The notes: generated by a model not told the origin, from the letters alone. A DNA stretch of 20,638 nt from an uncultured Lachnospiraceae bacterium (GCA_910587095.1 CAJUMJ010000050.1:1-20638); one strand, 5' to 3'. Counted from the stretch's first letter, positions 1-8,446 are shown. Numbers and translations: made by a program.

Positions 1-108
1 CAGACGCGCTTTCGCTCCAATCCAAACGTAGTGGTACTAAGGTTCGAAAGAACCTCACCAAGTACCAACAGTTTTAATCCGAAGGATTTAAACACTTACT
101 AGGGTCTG
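1..108. other. Nested inverted-repeat cluster, candidate structured RNA or transposon end
   Basis: Three hairpins lie inside a possible closing stem. GGTTC-GAAA-GAACC (41-54) is enclosed by GGTACT (33-38) and AGTACC (61-66). GTTTTAATCC (71-80) pairs with GGATTTAAAC (84-93) around a GAA loop. CAGAC (1-5) can pair with GTCTG (104-108). The strand of any transcript is not evident. The architecture recalls the hairpin-rich right ends, with overlapping guide-RNA scaffolds, of IS200/IS605-type TnpB elements, but no tnpB is inside the window and this is a guess. The left edge cuts the element, so the outer stem could be chance. Confidence 0.4.
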
Positions 109-216
109 CTTATGATTATACTATTTGCACAATGTAATGCAGCCTTGAGATGAGTTTCGCAATTACCTATTCTTTCAAAATTCATATCATACAATTTACT
201 CCGCTTCCACGCGCCC

Positions 217-1074
217 TCACAACGCCTTTTTCAGTTTTACCGTGAATGTCGTCTTCACATGAGGTTCGCTTTCCAGAAAGATATCCCCTCCCAACTGCAA
301 AGCAAGATTCTTCGCGATGGTGAGGCCAAGCCCGTTTCCCTGGATCTCACGGTTTCGGGAATCTTCCAGCGTGTAAAGTCTGTCAAAAACATTTTGGGCA
401 AAGGCTTTTTCTATGCCCTTGCCCTTGTCCGTTATATCGATATACACATATCCTCCGCTCTCCCGCAAGGCGAGCCCTATGTATTTCCCGTCCCCGCCGT
501 AGCGCACCGCGTTTGAAATCAAATTGTTTAAGATTCTGTCAACAGCCCGCGTTTCTCCCCGGACAAACATATCTTTTTCCGGGATAGACAATTCCACGGC
601 AAAATCCCGTCCCTGCAAAATATCATAGTAGCCAAGCATACTTTCCCTGCACAACTCGCTGATATTCATTTTCCCGATCTCAATATCCATGTCTCCGGCT
701 TCCAGCTTTGCCAGCGTGAAAAATTGATTGATCAGCTCCATCACCTGAACAGCCTTCGCCTCTACCTTACGAAATTCCTCGTTTCCCTCATCCGCAAGCC
801 GCATCATCTCCAAATACCCCAAAATAACCGTCAGGGGCGTTTTGATATCATGGGAGATATTGGAAAGCATCTTTTTATAGGAAATTTCTCGCTTCCTGTA
901 ATCGGCTCTCGTTTTCTGGCGGTTCAAAAGCAGGCGGTTTATCTGTGCACAAAGCTCCTGAAGAGCCTTGTTGTCCGTAAACACCATCACTTTTTCATCG
1001 CTGTCCTGATCCAGAATATCGGACAGCTTTTGGCTGATCTGCCTAAGGTTTGCGTTTAGCCTTACATTTCTCAT
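217..1074 (-). CDS. Sensor histidine kinase without membrane segments
   Basis: The 285-residue protein has a short, possibly coiled N-terminal region (1-60), then a dimerisation/phosphoacceptor domain with SHDIKTPL (His75). The HATPase domain has an N box (NNLISNAVRY, 183-192), a G1 box (DKGKGI, 216-221) and a G2 box (GNGLGL, 247-252). By family it autophosphorylates and passes phosphate to the response regulator encoded just upstream. No hydrophobic stretch is visible, so it is probably cytoplasmic or senses through a partner. The ATG at 1074 is chosen over 1107 because it overlaps the regulator stop as ATGA and follows a GGGGGA ribosome site. Such short kinases often sit beside ABC transporter genes; none follows here before the repeat cluster at the left edge. 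Confidence 0.9.
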   Translation of the reverse strand: MRNVRLNANLRQISQKLSDILDQDSDEKVMVFTDNKALQELCAQINRLLLNRQKTRADYRKREISYKKMLSNISHDIKTPLTVILGYLEMMRLADEGNEEFRKVEAKAVQVMELINQFFTLAKLEAGDMDIEIGKMNISELCRESMLGYYDILQGRDFAVELSIPEKDMFVRGETRAVDRILNNLISNAVRYGGDGKYIGLALRESGGYVYIDITDKGKGIEKAFAQNVFDRLYTLEDSRNREIQGNGLGLTIAKNLALQLGGDIFLESEPHVKTTFTVKLKKAL

Positions 1075-1763
1075 TGTATATCCCCCAGTTTGTATCCTAT
1101 TCCCCATACCGTGACCACAATCCGCGGATCATGCGGATCGTCCTCCAGCTTGTTGCGAAGTCTGCTGATCTGCACATTCACGGCGTTCTCGTCCCCAAAA
1201 TAGGCATCCTTCCAGACCTTCAGGTATATCTGCTCTTTGGTATATACCTTTTTGGGGTTTTCCAACAGGAGCCTTAAAATCTCAAACTCCTTCGCAGTCA
1301 GTTCAATTTTCTCCCCGTTTTTCGTGACCGTGTGCTCCTCCACGTCAAGAAGAAGGCCGCCCCGTATCAGGACGTCCTTCTCATTGTTCTCCTTTGCCGC
1401 ATATTGTGTATTTCTCCTGATGTTGGCCTTGATTCTCGCCAGCACCTCCGTGACAGAAAACGGCTTTGTGATATAATCGTCGGCCCCAAGCCCCAAGCCA
1501 AGAGTTTTATCCGAATCCGTGTCCTTTGCGGACATAATTATAATCGGCACCGTACTTTTCTCCCGGATGACCCGCATGACCTCCATCCCGCTTCTTTTCG
1601 GTATCATGAGGTCAAGCAGAACCAGACTGTATTGTCCTTCCCCGAATTTTTCACAGGCGCTCTCACCGTCAAAAGCCGTCGTCACCTCAAAGTTTTCCGT
1701 CATCAGAAACGTTTTGAGCATGTCGCTGATCTCCGGATCGTCCTCCACCAGTAAAATTCTCAA
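1071..1763 (-). CDS. OmpR/PhoB-family response regulator
   Basis: A receiver domain (1-115) carries acidic residues 8-9 (EDD), phosphoacceptor Asp51 (LLDLMIP), Ser78 and Lys100 (TKPF). A C-terminal winged-helix DNA-binding domain (about 130-228) includes ELTAKEFEILRLL and the VNVQISRLRNKLE recognition helix. It is a cytoplasmic transcription factor activated by the kinase encoded next. The reading frame is open to 1829, but the sequence MRILLVEDD-like start is best placed at the TTG at 1763. There an AAGGAGAGG ribosome site precedes it by 4-6 nt, and the receiver begins immediately. The 230-residue length fits the family. The regulon is unknown; a consensus-like promoter lies upstream. Confidence 0.92.
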   Translation of the reverse strand: MRILLVEDDPEISDMLKTFLMTENFEVTTAFDGESACEKFGEGQYSLVLLDLMIPKRSGMEVMRVIREKSTVPIIIMSAKDTDSDKTLGLGLGADDYITKPFSVTEVLARIKANIRRNTQYAAKENNEKDVLIRGGLLLDVEEHTVTKNGEKIELTAKEFEILRLLLENPKKVYTKEQIYLKVWKDAYFGDENAVNVQISRLRNKLEDDPHDPRIVVTVWGIGYKLGDIQ

Positions 1764-1855
1764 CTGCCTCTCCTTCCCACGCCGCCCGGCGTGCATCCAA
1801 AACAGTGCTGCGCCAACCGTTTCCCGCAAGTTAATCCGCCTCTGTATTCTTTTCT

Positions 1856-1884
1856 ATTATAGGTGATTGTCCCTCCCTTTACAA
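1856..1884 (-). promoter_or_regulatory. Sigma-A type promoter of the two-component pair
   Basis: On the minus strand TTGTAA (1879-1884) and TATAAT (1856-1861) are separated by 17 bases. The predicted start, near 1850, gives an untranslated leader of about 85 nt before the TTG start of the response regulator. Confidence 0.6.
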
Positions 1885-1951
1885 GCCTCCCCAAATTTGA
1901 TTTTCCGCTCCATCGTTTCAACAGGACATTCGGGAAGCCGCAAAGCCTCTG

Positions 1952-2794
1952 TTACCCTTTGATACCTGTGGAGGCAATTCCTTCCACATAGTACTTTTGC
2001 AGGAACACGAACATGACAAGCATCGGAATCGCCGAGATGGTCAGCGACGCCATAATCGGTCCGTAATTGATCGGTTTGGATCCGAAAAATGTCTGGATCG
2101 CAAGCTGCACCGTTCTCTTCTCCTCCCCTGTCACGACAAGCAAGGGCCACATGAAATCATTCCAGTGCGCCACGAAATCCAGAATCAGGATGGTCGCGTA
2201 CACGGTCCCGGAAATCGGCACGACAACCCGGAAAAACGTTTTGACCGGCCCGCACCCGTCGATCTTTGCCGCCTCCAGCAAATCATTTGGAATGTCAAGG
2301 AAAAACTGTCTAAACATGTAAATACTAAAGCATTTTGCCACGAAGGGGACGATCAGGGACGCCCAGGTATTGATCCACCCCAGATCCGCCATCTCCCGGT
2401 ACATGGGCAGCATAATCGCTTCCGCCGGAAATACCATCTGGCTGATCACCAGCGTCAGAAGGGCATTTTTTCCCTTAAACTCAAACTTTGCCAGCGCGTA
2501 GCCGCACAGGGAATTGACAAACAGATCCAAAACAATGATAACCATCACATAAAACAGGCTGTTGAAGATAAATTTCCACATATTGATCCGAGTGAACACT
2601 TCCTGATAATTCGCAAACGAAGCGGCCTTCGGAACAAAGGTAGAGATCGAATTGAGGCCCTTAAAAATTTCCGCCTCCGGCTTCAGGGAGGCCGCGATCA
2701 TCCATATCAAAGGCGAGACAAATATCAACGCGATAACGGTATTTCCGATATAAAAGGCAAGACTGCCTATCTGCTTTCTCTGTTTCTGTGTCAT
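1952..2794 (-). CDS. Carbohydrate ABC transporter permease, MalG/CUT1 type
   Basis: This 280-residue inner-membrane protein has about six hydrophobic segments. The first is at residues 10-35 (SLAFYIGNTVIALIFVSPLIWMI) and the last is near the C-terminus (AIPMLVMFVFLQKYY). The EAA loop that contacts the ATPase is LLEAAKIDGCGPVKTFFRVVVP. The C-terminal ...GIASTGIKG ending is typical of MalG-like permeases. It should form a heterodimer with the permease encoded upstream and import a sugar delivered by the binding lipoprotein. The start has a GGAAAGGAG site 7-8 nt upstream. No ATPase gene is present; many CUT1 systems in Bacillota share a distant MsmK-type ATPase. The 245-bp gap to the upstream permease is filled by a structured repeat. 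Confidence 0.92.
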   Translation of the reverse strand: MTQKQRKQIGSLAFYIGNTVIALIFVSPLIWMIAASLKPEAEIFKGLNSISTFVPKAASFANYQEVFTRINMWKFIFNSLFYVMVIIVLDLFVNSLCGYALAKFEFKGKNALLTLVISQMVFPAEAIMLPMYREMADLGWINTWASLIVPFVAKCFSIYMFRQFFLDIPNDLLEAAKIDGCGPVKTFFRVVVPISGTVYATILILDFVAHWNDFMWPLLVVTGEEKRTVQLAIQTFFGSKPINYGPIMASLTISAIPMLVMFVFLQKYYVEGIASTGIKG

Positions 2795-2834
2795 AATGAC
2801 GCTCCTTTCCTTCCTTTCTCAGGGCTGTGTGCCC

Positions 2835-3028
2835 AAATCCACGGACAAACAAGTTCGTCCTGGAGAATGCCGCTTTTTGGCGTTCTCCTGTGTGAGAGGG
2901 AGTTGCAACGCAACTCCTGGAGTTTCCTGGCGTCCCGTCCTTTGGCGGGACGTCTTTAGAAACTCTTCTCACACTAACCACCATGATTCCGCTGTGCGGA
3001 ATCTCAAAATCCACGGACGAACAAGTTC
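2835..3028. repeat. Structured hairpin element bounded by 22-bp direct repeats
   Basis: A 22-bp direct repeat (2835-2856 and 3007-3028; one mismatch) bounds about 150 bp of dense dyads. GGAGAATGCC (2862-2871) pairs with GGCGTTCTCC (2879-2888). GTGTGAGA (2890-2897) pairs with TCTCACAC (2967-2974). These enclose two arms. One is GGAGTTGC-AAC-GCAACTCC (2899-2917). The other is GAGTTTC/GAAACTC (2920-2926/2959-2965), with inner CGTCCCG/CGGGACG (2931-2937/2946-2952). A last hairpin, GATTCCGC-TGT-GCGGAATC, is at 2985-3003. It lies between two permease genes of one operon and has no T run that would make it a plain terminator. The shape suggests a mobile structured repeat or an RNA processing element. 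Confidence 0.75.
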
Positions 3029-3039
3029 TAAGTCTCACG

Positions 3040-3921
3040 CTACGCTTTGATTATCTTCTTCATCCCGATTGACAGGGAAATGACTATGACGAAAAATACC
3101 GCCGCCACCGCACAGGCATAGCCGAAATTCCGCTTCTGGAATCCCTGCTCGTACACGTAGTACACGAGTGTTCTGGTCGCGTTCTGCGGACCGCCCTTGG
3201 TCATGACATAGGGCTGCGTGAAAAGTTTCATCGCCTGAATAACCGTAATCATAATGACATAGGAAATCACGTTCTTAAGCCCCGGCAGCGTCACATAGAG
3301 GAAGCTCTTGATCTTTCCTGCGCCGTCGATGGAAGCCGCCTCATACTGATCCTTCGGGATACCCTGCAGACCCGCGAGGAATATCATCATCTGGTAGCCC
3401 GCTCCCTGCCAAGCCGACATGAAAGTAATGGAGTTCATCGCCGTCTTCGGGTCATTCAGGAAACCGCAAGGCTCCATTCCCAGGTTAACGAGTAATGCAT
3501 TCAAAAGACCACTGTTCGGATTAGAGTTGTACAGAACCGTCCAGAGAATAGCCACCACAACCATGGAGGTGACCTGCGGGCTGAAATAGGCGGCCCGGAA
3601 AATGGAAACGCCCTTCCTTCTCGACGAAATCAGGAGCGCCAACGCCAGCGCCAGCACCGTCTGAAAAGGCACAACCAAAATCGTGAAATGCAGCGTATTC
3701 TTCACCGCTATCCAGAAATCTTTGTCCTGAAACAGTTCAATGAAATTATTCAGTCCGCAGAATTTGATCCTGTCGGGACGCATAATGTTATAGTCCGTAA
3801 AAGCATATCTGACAGTCTGCAGCGCCGGGTAGAGCAGGAATGCCGCCAGCAGGACGACCGCAGGAATGATAAAGAGATATGCCGCTCCTCTCTCACTTTT
3901 TTTATCAACCGATACTTGCAT
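3040..3921 (-). CDS. Carbohydrate ABC transporter permease, MalF/CUT1 type
   Basis: The 293-residue membrane protein has six likely transmembrane segments; the first is AAYLFIIPAVVLLAAFLLYPAL (residues 12-33). It has the characteristic EAA loop YEAASIDGAGKIKSFLYVTLPGL. It is the partner of the MalG-type permease downstream and of the lipoprotein encoded 31 bp upstream. The reading frame is open to 4026, but the true start is the ATG at 3921, preceded by an AAGGAGGGG ribosome site 5-6 nt away. The upstream extension is Arg-rich and overlaps the binding-protein gene. The protein ends with MKKIIKA at a TAG. Confidence 0.93.
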   Translation of the reverse strand: MQVSVDKKSERGAAYLFIIPAVVLLAAFLLYPALQTVRYAFTDYNIMRPDRIKFCGLNNFIELFQDKDFWIAVKNTLHFTILVVPFQTVLALALALLISSRRKGVSIFRAAYFSPQVTSMVVVAILWTVLYNSNPNSGLLNALLVNLGMEPCGFLNDPKTAMNSITFMSAWQGAGYQMMIFLAGLQGIPKDQYEAASIDGAGKIKSFLYVTLPGLKNVISYVIMITVIQAMKLFTQPYVMTKGGPQNATRTLVYYVYEQGFQKRNFGYACAVAAVFFVIVISLSIGMKKIIKA

Positions 3922-3952
3922 AATAGCCCCTCCTTGTTTTCCTTCCGCGCCC

Positions 3953-5241
3953 TTACTCCTGCGCATAATATTTGTTGTAATCCTTATCCGTGGCTGCCGC
4001 CGCCGCATCCAGCGCTTCCTTCGCATCCACGCCCGTAAAGATATTTAACATAGCCTCCGAAAACTCCGCCGACAGCACGCTGTAAGAGGGCGTTCTCGGA
4101 CGGGGATGACCTGTCTCCATGAGCTGTTCCTTAAAGAGGGAGCGGGGGTACTCGTTGTATTCCGTCAGCACTTCATAACTGGATATGCGTGTGGGCGGCT
4201 TCGAGATTGCCTTCGCATAAGTGGTCACATTCTCGCTGGAAAGCAGAAACCGCAGCACCTCTCTGGCCGCCTCCATGTCCTGTGTGTTTTTTGTCACGGA
4301 AGCTACCCAGTCCCCTGTGGGGGATGAAGGAATCCCGTTTTCAGCCACCGGGAAATATGTGACACCCCAGTTCAAATCGGGATAATCGTTCTCAAGAGTC
4401 GCCACCTCCCAGGAGCCGCCCAGCATAGTGGCCGCCCGTTCGTTGTGAAACTCCTTCTGGATCGGGTCGATGTTGGCGTAGCCGCCCTGAATGAGACTGT
4501 TCAAAAACTCCGCCGCCTCTATACCCTCCTGGCTGTTGATATAACCGTCGGCCTTGCTGCCATCCGCGCTCACCAGATCGGTGCCGTTGGATATCCAAAA
4601 CTGCTCCAGAACATAGGGAAGGCCTTCTCCCTTGTCCATGATAATGTTCGTACCGACCACACCGTCCTTCGTCAGCTTTTTCGCCGCCTCATAAAACTCT
4701 GTCCACGTCCACGCTTCCTCTTTCGACTGCGGTATGCGTATGCCGGCTTCCTCCAACATATCCGCATTGTAGAACAAGGCTACCGAACTCTCCGTCGCTC
4801 CCACCGCATAAATTTTCCCGTCATATGTATTCTGCTGTTTGGAAGAATCCAGAAAGTCTTCCCATTCCGCCTCCGTAAAAAGATCGTCCAGCGGAAGTGT
4901 AATCTCATTCGCCGCATAGACGGACACCGTTGGCCCATCCACTAAAAAATGTCCGGCAGATCATTGGACGTGATCGCCGCGTTGATCTTATCTTCGTAGG
5001 CGTAGGAATCCGCACGCACGATCGCCTCCCGCCGCAGATGGATTTTTCCTTTGTGCGCCTGATTGAACGCTTCTATTTTTTCCACCCACCACTCTTCGAT
5101 AGCCGGCTCATCCGTCGGGCTCCACACCGTGATAACCGACTCCCCGGCCTCATTGACCCTCTCCTTCGTCTGCCCGCACCCGACGCACAGACCGGCGACC
5201 GTCATGGCCGCAAGCACAGCCCCAATCACTCTCTTCCTCAT
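3953..5241 (-). pseudogene. Solute-binding lipoprotein of sugar ABC transporter, split by a one-base frameshift
   Basis: The first piece (5241-4942, 99 residues) has a lipoprotein signal (MRKRVIGAVLAAMTVAGLCVGC) and ends at NDLPDIF-stop. The second piece, open to 3953 in another frame, continues with LVDGPTVSVYAANEITLPL, as expected for a family 1 solute-binding protein. The break is a run of six T on the coding strand (4944-4949). A seventh T would restore ATT TTT TTA GTG and give one 429-residue protein of normal length. It would capture the fructoside outside the membrane. The start has an AAAGGAG site. Either the strain carries a real inactivating deletion or the base is a sequence error; slippage on only six T is less likely. 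Confidence 0.88.
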
Positions 5242-5293
5242 TTTGACCGCTCCTTTCTTCTCTGCCTCACACCGCTTTTATATCCACTGCTTT

Positions 5294-6973
5294 TTAATGC
5301 CAGATGGACTTCATACAGGCCACTTCCACCCATGCGACATGTTCCGGCGTCTCAGCGTTAAGCGCAAAGCACCCGTCTGTGGAACTGTTGTAAAACACTT
5401 TTGTTCCCGCCGCCTCTCCTCCGTTGACATAGACCTCCGCTACCCGTCTGTCCACATAGATTTCCAAGTCTCTGACTTCCTCCACATCCGCTTTAAAGCA
5501 GACGCCCTCACTTTTGACTCCTTTGGTCACAATGTGCAGACCGCCTTCACAGTTTACGAGGGAAATCGACTTTTCCCCGTCCGCTCCGAGCAGGATGGAA
5601 AAGAACGTGTTCTCCGAAAACCTGATCCCGGCCCGGTACGCGTTGCCCTCTATCTTTGGAAGACGGATATTCTCCCCTTTTCCCTCATAGAGCGTTTTCC
5701 CCTTAAGCGCCCGGATTTCCTGCACCGGCGTCATGTAAAGCTTTCCGTCTTTGATATGAAGCTCTCTCGGTATCGTCATGCTGCCGTATGCGCCATTCTC
5801 ACACGGCACATGCTCCTCATAAAAATCGGAAATCCAGCCGATGCTGATCCGCCTGCCCTGATGTTCAAAGCTCTGCATCGCATAGCAGTTGCTCCCAAAG
5901 TCAAACCAACCGTCGTTTTCCACCGTAAATTCCCCGTCCTTAAAAGTTCCGGTGTAATATCTGCTCATCTGGTATCTTCCGCATTCGTCGTAGTGCTCCA
6001 TCCATGCGCCTATGACCATATATTTACCGTCCAGCTCCATAAAATCAGGGCACTCAAAACAGCGGATTTTCTCTTTCCCTTCCCGAACCAGCGGACACAC
6101 ATACTCCCACCGCTTTTTGTCCGCGGATTCATATAAAAGAATTGCACCCTGTCCCGCTATGGCGCTCCCCAGCACCATATACCAGCGCTCTTTGATCCGC
6201 AGCACTTTGGGATCCCTGAAATCGAAAGACGCCTCCTGCGGCGGTTGCCCGATCACGCACGTTTCCTCCGAAAAACGGATCATGTCACGGCTTTGCATCA
6301 TCCACTGCTGTTCCACTGTTTCCTCGCCGTCCTGCAAGGGCCCCTTATGTCTTGTCAGATAGAAGACGACCTCATCGTCGGAGGCGACCGCGCAGCCGGA
6401 AAAAGCTCCGCCCTTCACTTTCTCCTGATTTTCCAGAATCTCTTCCTGCGGGGCAAGCACGACAGGCAGGTGCGTCCAGTGCACCAGATCCCGGCTGACC
6501 GCGTGACCCCAGTACATGTTAGACCACTGCTGTTCATGCGGATTAAACTGGTAAAACATATGGTAATATCCCTGAAACCAGCAAAGCCCGTTGGGGTCGT
6601 TGATCCAGTTTTTCCACGGGGAAAAGTGATAGGTTTCACGTGTCGGCCCGTCGTACCACGCAGTCTGGTCTACTATATAAAAGCTGCCATCCGCCTGATC
6701 CTTCTCCAAATAACGCACCCCGGTCTCAAGCGGATGGGCGCCGCCGCTCAGGTAGCAAAGCGACACCTCGCAGTCCTCGCTGCTGATTTCATATTCCGTA
6801 TCTTCTCTCAATGGAATTTTCAGCCATGCAAAATAATTTGCGCCCGCCGGTTTCTCCAAAGTTTCCCGAGAGCCATCAGCCTTCCGTGTCAGGACACGGA
6901 CTCTCCCTCCGTCGGCCGTCTGTCTCGCAAATACTTCCAGGCACGTATATTTTGCAGAATTTACCTTTTTCAT
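5294..6973 (-). CDS. Glycoside hydrolase family 32 beta-fructosidase
   Basis: The 559-residue enzyme hydrolyses terminal beta-fructofuranosyl bonds in sucrose or fructo-oligosaccharides. The five-bladed propeller begins near residue 115 with WINDPNG (nucleophile Asp126). It continues with FRDP (Asp254, transition-state stabiliser) and ECPD (Glu307, acid/base). A C-terminal beta-sandwich runs from about 420 to 555 (REL, LEIYVDRRVAEVYVNGGE). About 110 residues precede the propeller, more than in short sucrose-6-phosphate hydrolases, and may form an accessory beta domain. No signal peptide is seen, so it is cytoplasmic and acts on imported sugar. It is first in the operon, 52 bp before the binding-protein gene, and has a GAAGGAGG ribosome site. 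With no PTS gene nearby, an unphosphorylated substrate is more likely than sucrose-6-phosphate. Confidence 0.93.
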   Translation of the reverse strand: MKKVNSAKYTCLEVFARQTADGGRVRVLTRKADGSRETLEKPAGANYFAWLKIPLREDTEYEISSEDCEVSLCYLSGGAHPLETGVRYLEKDQADGSFYIVDQTAWYDGPTRETYHFSPWKNWINDPNGLCWFQGYYHMFYQFNPHEQQWSNMYWGHAVSRDLVHWTHLPVVLAPQEEILENQEKVKGGAFSGCAVASDDEVVFYLTRHKGPLQDGEETVEQQWMMQSRDMIRFSEETCVIGQPPQEASFDFRDPKVLRIKERWYMVLGSAIAGQGAILLYESADKKRWEYVCPLVREGKEKIRCFECPDFMELDGKYMVIGAWMEHYDECGRYQMSRYYTGTFKDGEFTVENDGWFDFGSNCYAMQSFEHQGRRISIGWISDFYEEHVPCENGAYGSMTIPRELHIKDGKLYMTPVQEIRALKGKTLYEGKGENIRLPKIEGNAYRAGIRFSENTFFSILLGADGEKSISLVNCEGGLHIVTKGVKSEGVCFKADVEEVRDLEIYVDRRVAEVYVNGGEAAGTKVFYNSSTDGCFALNAETPEHVAWVEVACMKSIWH

Positions 6974-7032
6974 TTTCTGTCTTTCCTCCTTCCCTGTTTT
7001 CTTCTCAATTTGTACATTATTCCCTTACATTG

Positions 7033-7046
7033 TAGAACCGTTTCCA
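7033..7046 (-). promoter_or_regulatory. Second LacI-type or cre-like operator in the GH32 leader
   Basis: The minus strand reads TGGAAACGGTTCTA, an imperfect palindrome close to the LacI/CcpA operator pattern (TG..A.CG....CA). It lies between the likely promoter and the GH32 gene. It could be an auxiliary site for the adjacent LacI protein or a catabolite (CcpA) site; sequence alone does not separate these. Confidence 0.5.
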
Positions 7047-7091
7047 TATAATTTTTTCCTTATTTATGCGTATATTGTAAATACTATTCTT

Positions 7092-7125
7092 ATTATATGT
7101 TCGTATTTAATGGAACGCGTTCCAT
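7092..7125 (-). promoter_or_regulatory. GH32 operon control region with perfect LacI operator
   Basis: ATGGAACGCGTTCCAT (7110-7125) is a perfect 16-bp palindrome of the LacI-family type with a central CG. On the minus strand a TATAAT (7092-7097) lies 12 bp downstream, so the -35 position (7115-7120) falls inside the palindrome. The -35 itself (ACGCGT) is poor. Inferred role: repressor binding here blocks polymerase until inducer is present. The neighbouring LacI gene is the obvious candidate regulator. Confidence 0.75.
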
Positions 7126-7191
7126 ATTCATGATTATATTTCCACTCCATTCATTTGTCAATCACTCTACCGCACTTTTTACTCTATACAC

Positions 7192-7236
7192 AAAAAAGCA
7201 GGGATATTTTTGTACACATTGCACATTCCCTGCTTT
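7192..7236 (-). terminator. Intrinsic terminator after the LacI gene
   Basis: AAAGCAGGGA (7195-7204) and TCCCTGCTTT (7227-7236) form a perfect 10-bp stem. On the minus strand the stem is followed by a T run (GCTTTTTTG). It is 60 bp past the stop of the repressor gene and separates it from the GH32 operon promoter. Confidence 0.85.
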
Positions 7237-7295
7237 CTCTATATTTTTCTGCCTGACACGGAAAGTCTCTGCTGCTTTTACAGCCGGCTTCCCTG

Positions 7296-8282
7296 TCAGT
7301 CGGTGCATTTCGTTGTTCCCCCGAAGCAGATATCCACGTTCAGTATTTGCCTGTGAAGAATATCCCTCCTCTGTTCAATCTGGTCGAGCAGCGTGCTCAC
7401 GGACACCTCCGCCAGCAGCGGCGTGTTCTGTCGGACGGCGGTAATCTGCGGGGATACCATCTGCGTCACACTTGTAGCGTCGAATCCGATCAGACTGATA
7501 TCCTCCGGAATACGCATCCCTCTTTTTCCGGCTATGTTCATACAGGCCACAACGCCCAAATCCCCCGAAAAAATCCCGTCCACATCCGGGTATTCGTCCA
7601 ACAGTCTGCAAGCCGCCTCACAGAAAGCCTCCCATTCGAAGACGTTCCAGTCCATAGCCATCGTCCTCACCTTCACCCCATGTTCCTCGAGCGTCTTCTG
7701 GAATGCCGTGTGTCTCTCGTTTGCCAGAATATGCGGGGATACTCCGGCAATCTGTATCACGTCTCTTCGTCCGTCGCGGATCATCAGTTGTGCCGCCATC
7801 CTTCCACCCGTGGCATGGTCGCTCCCCACAATCGGTATTTTCGGGCCAAAATCACGGTCAATGGAGACGATCGGCTTCTCATGCCGCAGATATTCCTCCC
7901 CGTCAAGACAGTGCGATCCCGTGATAATCCCGTCCACAATATTGCGTTCCAGCATGTCCAGGTATTCCCGCTCCCTGTCGCTGACGCCCACCGCGTTACA
8001 GACCATCGTCTTATAACCTTGTCGGTATAACTGCATCTCTATGTTTTTGACCAGACTGGAGAAAAAGGGATGATCCAGATCCGGCACAATCACCCCCACA
8101 ATTCCGCTTTTGTTGCGAAAAAGATTCCGCGCCAGCTCGTTGGGCGTATAATTCAGCTTTTGTACCGCCTTATCTATTTTCTTTTTTGTCTCGGGTGAAA
8201 CGTACCCGGTGTTGTTGATCGCCCGCGATACTGTCCCGACACCGACCCCGGCTTCCTTTGCCACATCCTTGATACTTGCCAT
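7296..8282 (-). CDS. LacI-family transcriptional repressor (fructoside-responsive, inferred)
   Basis: The N-terminal helix-turn-helix is classic: IKDVAKEAGVGVGTVSRAINNTGYVSPETKKKI (residues 4-36), with hinge helix LNYTPNELARNLF. A periplasmic-binding-protein-like effector domain (60-325) follows, containing GIVGVIVPDLDHPFFSSLV, GSDHATGGRMAA and GFDATSVTQMVSPQITAV. The 328-residue length is standard. It should bind the palindrome upstream of the GH32 gene and release it on sugar binding. The gene is in the same orientation as the operon but has its own terminator. The ribosome site before ATG 8282 is weak, with AGGAG about 13 nt upstream and GAGG very close. Confidence 0.93.
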   Translation of the reverse strand: MASIKDVAKEAGVGVGTVSRAINNTGYVSPETKKKIDKAVQKLNYTPNELARNLFRNKSGIVGVIVPDLDHPFFSSLVKNIEMQLYRQGYKTMVCNAVGVSDREREYLDMLERNIVDGIITGSHCLDGEEYLRHEKPIVSIDRDFGPKIPIVGSDHATGGRMAAQLMIRDGRRDVIQIAGVSPHILANERHTAFQKTLEEHGVKVRTMAMDWNVFEWEAFCEAACRLLDEYPDVDGIFSGDLGVVACMNIAGKRGMRIPEDISLIGFDATSVTQMVSPQITAVRQNTPLLAEVSVSTLLDQIEQRRDILHRQILNVDICFGGTTKCTD

Positions 8283-8416
8283 GCCTCTTTCCCTGCTCCT
8301 GCCATAATTTCCAAATTCTTACTTACCAGTCTATCACCGACTCTCTTAAAATGACAAGTCTCACTTTCCTTTTATTCACAAATTGTACCGTATTTTCTGC
8401 AATCCGTTCTTTTACC

Positions 8417-8446
8417 TTGACACTTCCATGCAATGTATAGTATCTT
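8417..8446 (+). promoter_or_regulatory. Promoter of the diguanylate cyclase gene
   Basis: TTGACA (8417-8422), a perfect -35, is followed after 18 bases by TATCTT (8441-8446). The leader to the ATG at 8529 is about 75 nt. The -10 is a partial match, so exact spacing is uncertain. Confidence 0.5.

Noticed and set aside
1997..2959. 320-codon plus-strand open frame across the permease gene and the hairpin element
   Set aside because: Antisense to a clear permease, highly charged and His/Arg-rich as expected from reversed membrane-protein codons.
5063..6136. 357-codon plus-strand open frame
   Set aside because: Antisense to the binding-protein and GH32 genes; composition is that of a complementary-strand shadow with no motif.
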